Positions 63,244 through 64,000 of a stretch of 64,000 nt of DNA are shown piece after piece. Below the pieces are notes generated by a model, which saw only the letters and a program-made list of their open reading frames with translations, was not told where the DNA came from and searched no databases. Made by a program: the position numbers and the translations under genes. The stretch's first letter is position 1. Each line of letters starts with the position of its first letter. The stretch comes from Hormoscilla sp. GUM202 (lineage in GTDB: Bacteria; Cyanobacteriota; Cyanobacteriia; Cyanobacteriales; Desertifilaceae), in assembly GCA_005518205.2 (NCBI GenBank), contig RFFC02000008.1:92525-156524 (forward strand). The letters are read 5' to 3'.

Positions 63244-64000
63244 CTAGGCTATACTACCACGTTTGCGCGTTTCTTTGTAAGAAGTTCCCACATTTTTTAA
63301 GCCGGCTTTAATCATCTCTTGTTCCAGCAGGGCAAAGAAACGTGCCCGATCGCCCCCCCGCACCACCGCCTGATTGTGCGCTTCCGCCAAAACGACCGGA
63401 TAACCATAACCCTTTTGCACTTGGGCGATCGTCAGACTCAAAGCATTATCCAGCAATGTGGAATTTTCCGCGACCCAAGCGGGAAAATCAATCCTAGCTA
63501 TTTCATGACCGACATGGAGATAGCAGAAATAAATCTTCTGGGAACCATAATGCTCTAGAATTCGGGCAGAACTTTGCCACAAACAACTGCGTTGTCCGGG
63601 TTGCAGAAAAAACCCCCAGAAAGTAGTATCTCGTAAAGGATGAAAAACCTGGCAAGGCGCTTCATCGGCATTATTGCAATTTTTCGCGCAGTTGGGTTCC
63701 GGATAAGCACAACTTTGCAAGCGCAGAAAATTCAGCGCTTCACCACTACGAGAGGAACTCAGATAGCCGACGATCGGGATCCCCGCCTCTTGCAACTGAT
63801 TCCAAGCATTTAGGATCGGCGGTAGCAGGCGATCGCGTGCCGGAGTTGGCAACTGTTCCAGAAACCAGTAAATCAGGGAACCATCCACCATCGCCAAATT
63901 GGGGATATGCGATGCCGATTTTTCCGGAACGGTAGTTGCCAGCAGCATTGAACCTAATTCAGCGAGCATTACCGCCTCAGACACCGTGCGAACATAGCCC
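63244..64000 (-). CDS. NurA-domain DNA repair nuclease, N-terminus beyond the window
   Basis: The frame is open through base 64000, so the GTG at 63984 is internal. The visible ~252 residues include IPNLAMVDGSLIYWFLEQLP (NurA active-site-type DGS), ILNAWNQLQEAGIPIVGYLS, SSRSGEALNFLRL, CQVFHPLRDTTFWGFFL, YCYLHVGHEIARIDFPAWV-like segment, and YGYPVVLAEAHNQAVVRGGD (the second conserved block, EAH). NurA is a Mn-dependent 5'-3' nuclease that acts with HerA in archaea; cyanobacterial homologues are named by domain. It is convergent with xseB. Confidence 0.87.
   Translation of the reverse strand, partial: GYVRTVSEAVMLAELGSMLLATTVPEKSASHIPNLAMVDGSLIYWFLEQLPTPARDRLLPPILNAWNQLQEAGIPIVGYLSSSRSGEALNFLRLQSCAYPEPNCAKNCNNADEAPCQVFHPLRDTTFWGFFLQPGQRSCLWQSSARILEHYGSQKIYFCYLHVGHEIARIDFPAWVAENSTLLDNALSLTIAQVQKGYGYPVVLAEAHNQAVVRGGDRARFFALLEQEMIKAGLKNVGTSYKETRKRGSIA

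Overview
The window looks like a chromosomal segment of an IS-rich, probably filamentous, cyanobacterium. The evidence is the very frequent HIP1 octamer GCGATCGC, an IctB-family gene, an SmpB, Mfd, XseA/XseB and NurA housekeeping set with cyanobacterial character, a Uma2-family gene, and many families of short interspersed repeats in the intergenic regions. I cannot name genus or species from sequence alone.

Layout. 1-3.9 kb: a large LRR plus RTX (hemolysin-type calcium-binding) protein gene that is open at the left edge and interrupted near its 3' end by an IS1-family element. 4.3-7.6 kb: divergent cobH and cobL cobalamin genes, both damaged; cobL stops inside its CbiT half next to an ISKra4-family remnant that has itself been split by an IS630-family element. 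7.6-26.3 kb: a long block on the minus strand, read from right to left: PLP-dependent decarboxylase, sulfatase, secreted HAD phosphatase, a second broken HAD copy, a duplicated helix-turn-helix protein, a second sulfatase, a CDF metal transporter, a parvulin-type prolyl isomerase and a HupE/UreJ-like membrane protein. This block has been hit by IS1, IS66, IS630 and a 100-bp MITE. Parts of it exist as truncated extra copies, one of which carries an ORF-less group II intron.

28-34 kb: an IS982 transposase gene, then a GAF-domain degenerate histidine kinase flanked and split by two MITE copies, whose reading frame overlaps ictB. 34-43.3 kb: smpB, a frameshifted YciI-like gene, a 2H phosphoesterase, small membrane proteins, an orphan DevB-type membrane fusion protein and mfd. 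43.6-49.3 kb: a UPF0175 gene, a second identical IS630 copy, a coiled-coil/HNH pair, and a Ser/Thr kinase-SUMF1 gene split by an in-frame stop whose start codon abuts an IS982 insertion. 49.4-51.1 kb: a repeat-rich island with no large gene. 51.1-64 kb: a 45-residue membrane protein, a decayed SGNH hydrolase, an orphan HsdS, a Gfo/Idh/MocA oxidoreductase, TolB-like propeller proteins, an AAA ATPase separated from a DUF4276-like partner by an ISKra4 element, a Uma2 gene, xseA-xseB and the C-terminal part of nurA.

The main themes are recent transposition and gene decay. Exact target-site duplications allow five interrupted genes to be rebuilt. Three identical MITE copies carry ends like those of the IS630 element at 6.1-7.3 kb, so that element probably mobilises them. 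The most interesting functional unit is the minus-strand sulfatase/HAD/decarboxylase/CDF/PPIase/HupE block. Its predicted substrates are unknown, and grouping these genes as one system is inference.
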